The notes under the pieces were generated by a model, which saw only the letters and a program-made list of their open reading frames with translations, was not told the DNA's origin and searched no databases. Shown one piece after another: positions 12,244-12,607 of a stretch of 12,607 nt of DNA. The position numbers were made by a program, and so were the translations under genes. This stretch comes from Azospirillum sp. 51_20 (GTDB taxonomy: Bacteria; Pseudomonadota; Alphaproteobacteria; RF32; CAG-239), in the NCBI GenBank assembly GCA_001917175.1, contig MNTV01000006.1, positions 1 through 12,607 on the forward strand. The letters run 5' to 3'. How positions within the stretch are numbered: the first letter of the stretch is position 1; each line of letters opens with the position of its first letter.

Positions 12244-12607
12244 CTAGAACGCGTAGTTCAGACCCAGACCGACGGTCGTCGCATCGTAATCCGAACCGAA
12301 CGTATAATTCGCCCAGCCGTAAGCCGAAAGCTGATCGGTGAAGCCGTAGCGCCCGCCAAGCTCAATCCGCCCCAGCGTTTCGTCGTCAAGCGTGTTTACT
12401 TTGCCCAAACCGGTGCCGGTGATGTTGACTTCGTCACCGTCGACAAGCGTCTGCACAACGCTCGGTTTGATGTAAACGCTGGCGTAACCTTCGTCAAGCC
12501 GGAAAGCCTTCGTCAGCTTAACGCCCGCTTCCAGTTCAATTTGCTTAAGGTCGTTATATTCCGCCTTCTTGCCCACGCTGTCGGTCGCGTCGTCATAGTT
12601 GACCTGC
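12244..12607 (-). CDS. C-terminal part of an outer-membrane beta-barrel / autotransporter-type protein
   Basis: The frame is open to the right edge, so only about the last 120 residues are visible. It reads QVNYDDATDSVGKK at the edge and ends LGLNYAF. Alternating hydrophobic and polar residues, the aromatic-rich strands (YGFTDQLSAYGWANYTFG) and the C-terminal phenylalanine are the hallmarks of the last strands of an outer-membrane barrel, including the signal recognised by the BAM complex. ELGGRYGFTDQLSAYG resembles the final strands of autotransporter barrel domains, which I think likely but cannot prove from this fragment. The GTG inside the visible part is not a start. Transcription would end at the terminator at 12199-12225. 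Confidence 0.82.
   Translation of the reverse strand, partial: QVNYDDATDSVGKKAEYNDLKQIELEAGVKLTKAFRLDEGYASVYIKPSVVQTLVDGDEVNITGTGLGKVNTLDDETLGRIELGGRYGFTDQLSAYGWANYTFGSDYDATTVGLGLNYAF

Overview
The window reads as chromosomal DNA of a Gram-negative alphaproteobacterium, probably an uncultured lineage. The outer-membrane genes lpxC and bamD sit in an lpxC-bamD-recN run, there is a bacterial RNase P RNA, and the division cluster opens mraZ-rsmH-ftsL-ftsI. The phylum-level assignment is inference from gene order and protein character, not from a search.

Positions 1-2490 hold no convincing protein gene. They are a repeat district with four tandem-repeat families. The leftmost, 1 to about 866, is the most interesting part of the window. 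It is an array of roughly 254-288 bp units. Read on the minus strand, each unit looks like a complete small-RNA gene: a TTGCCA-N17-TAATAT promoter, a 5' hairpin, a variable folded core and an intrinsic terminator. Three complete RNA genes are visible and a fourth begins at the left edge. Their cores differ in sequence but keep base pairing in two separate helices. One is a stem next to the closing helix. The other is a loop-to-linker pairing (pseudoknot) of 7-8 bp that is fully re-sequenced in each copy. Beyond the array lie 45-46 copies of a GGAAG(A/T) hexamer (931-1205), an 83-86 bp purine-rich repeat (1550-1835) and a 162 bp repeat (about 1938-2380).

Positions 2494-6196 are read leftward: rnpB (RNase P RNA), then lpxC (lipid A synthesis), bamD (outer-membrane protein assembly lipoprotein) and recN (double-strand-break repair). 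The three protein genes are separated by 2-4 bases, so they are almost certainly one operon. rnpB ends only about 24 bases upstream of lpxC.

Positions 6200-6607 are the divergent control region between rnpB and mraZ. Four GGGA boxes at 10-11 bp spacing overlap the likely mraZ promoter and fit an MraZ autoregulatory operator. From 6608 to 10145 runs mraZ-rsmH-ftsL-ftsI, with overlapping or closely spaced genes. The usual next genes (murE, murF, mraY) are absent, so the division and cell-wall cluster is cut short here.

Positions 10188-12607 hold less familiar envelope genes. They are a secreted protein with a HEHQH zinc-protease-like motif (minus), a divergent pair of a secreted acidic/proline-rich protein and a multi-pass membrane protein (plus), a strong bidirectional terminator, and the C-terminal end of an outer-membrane beta-barrel protein (minus) that continues past the right edge.
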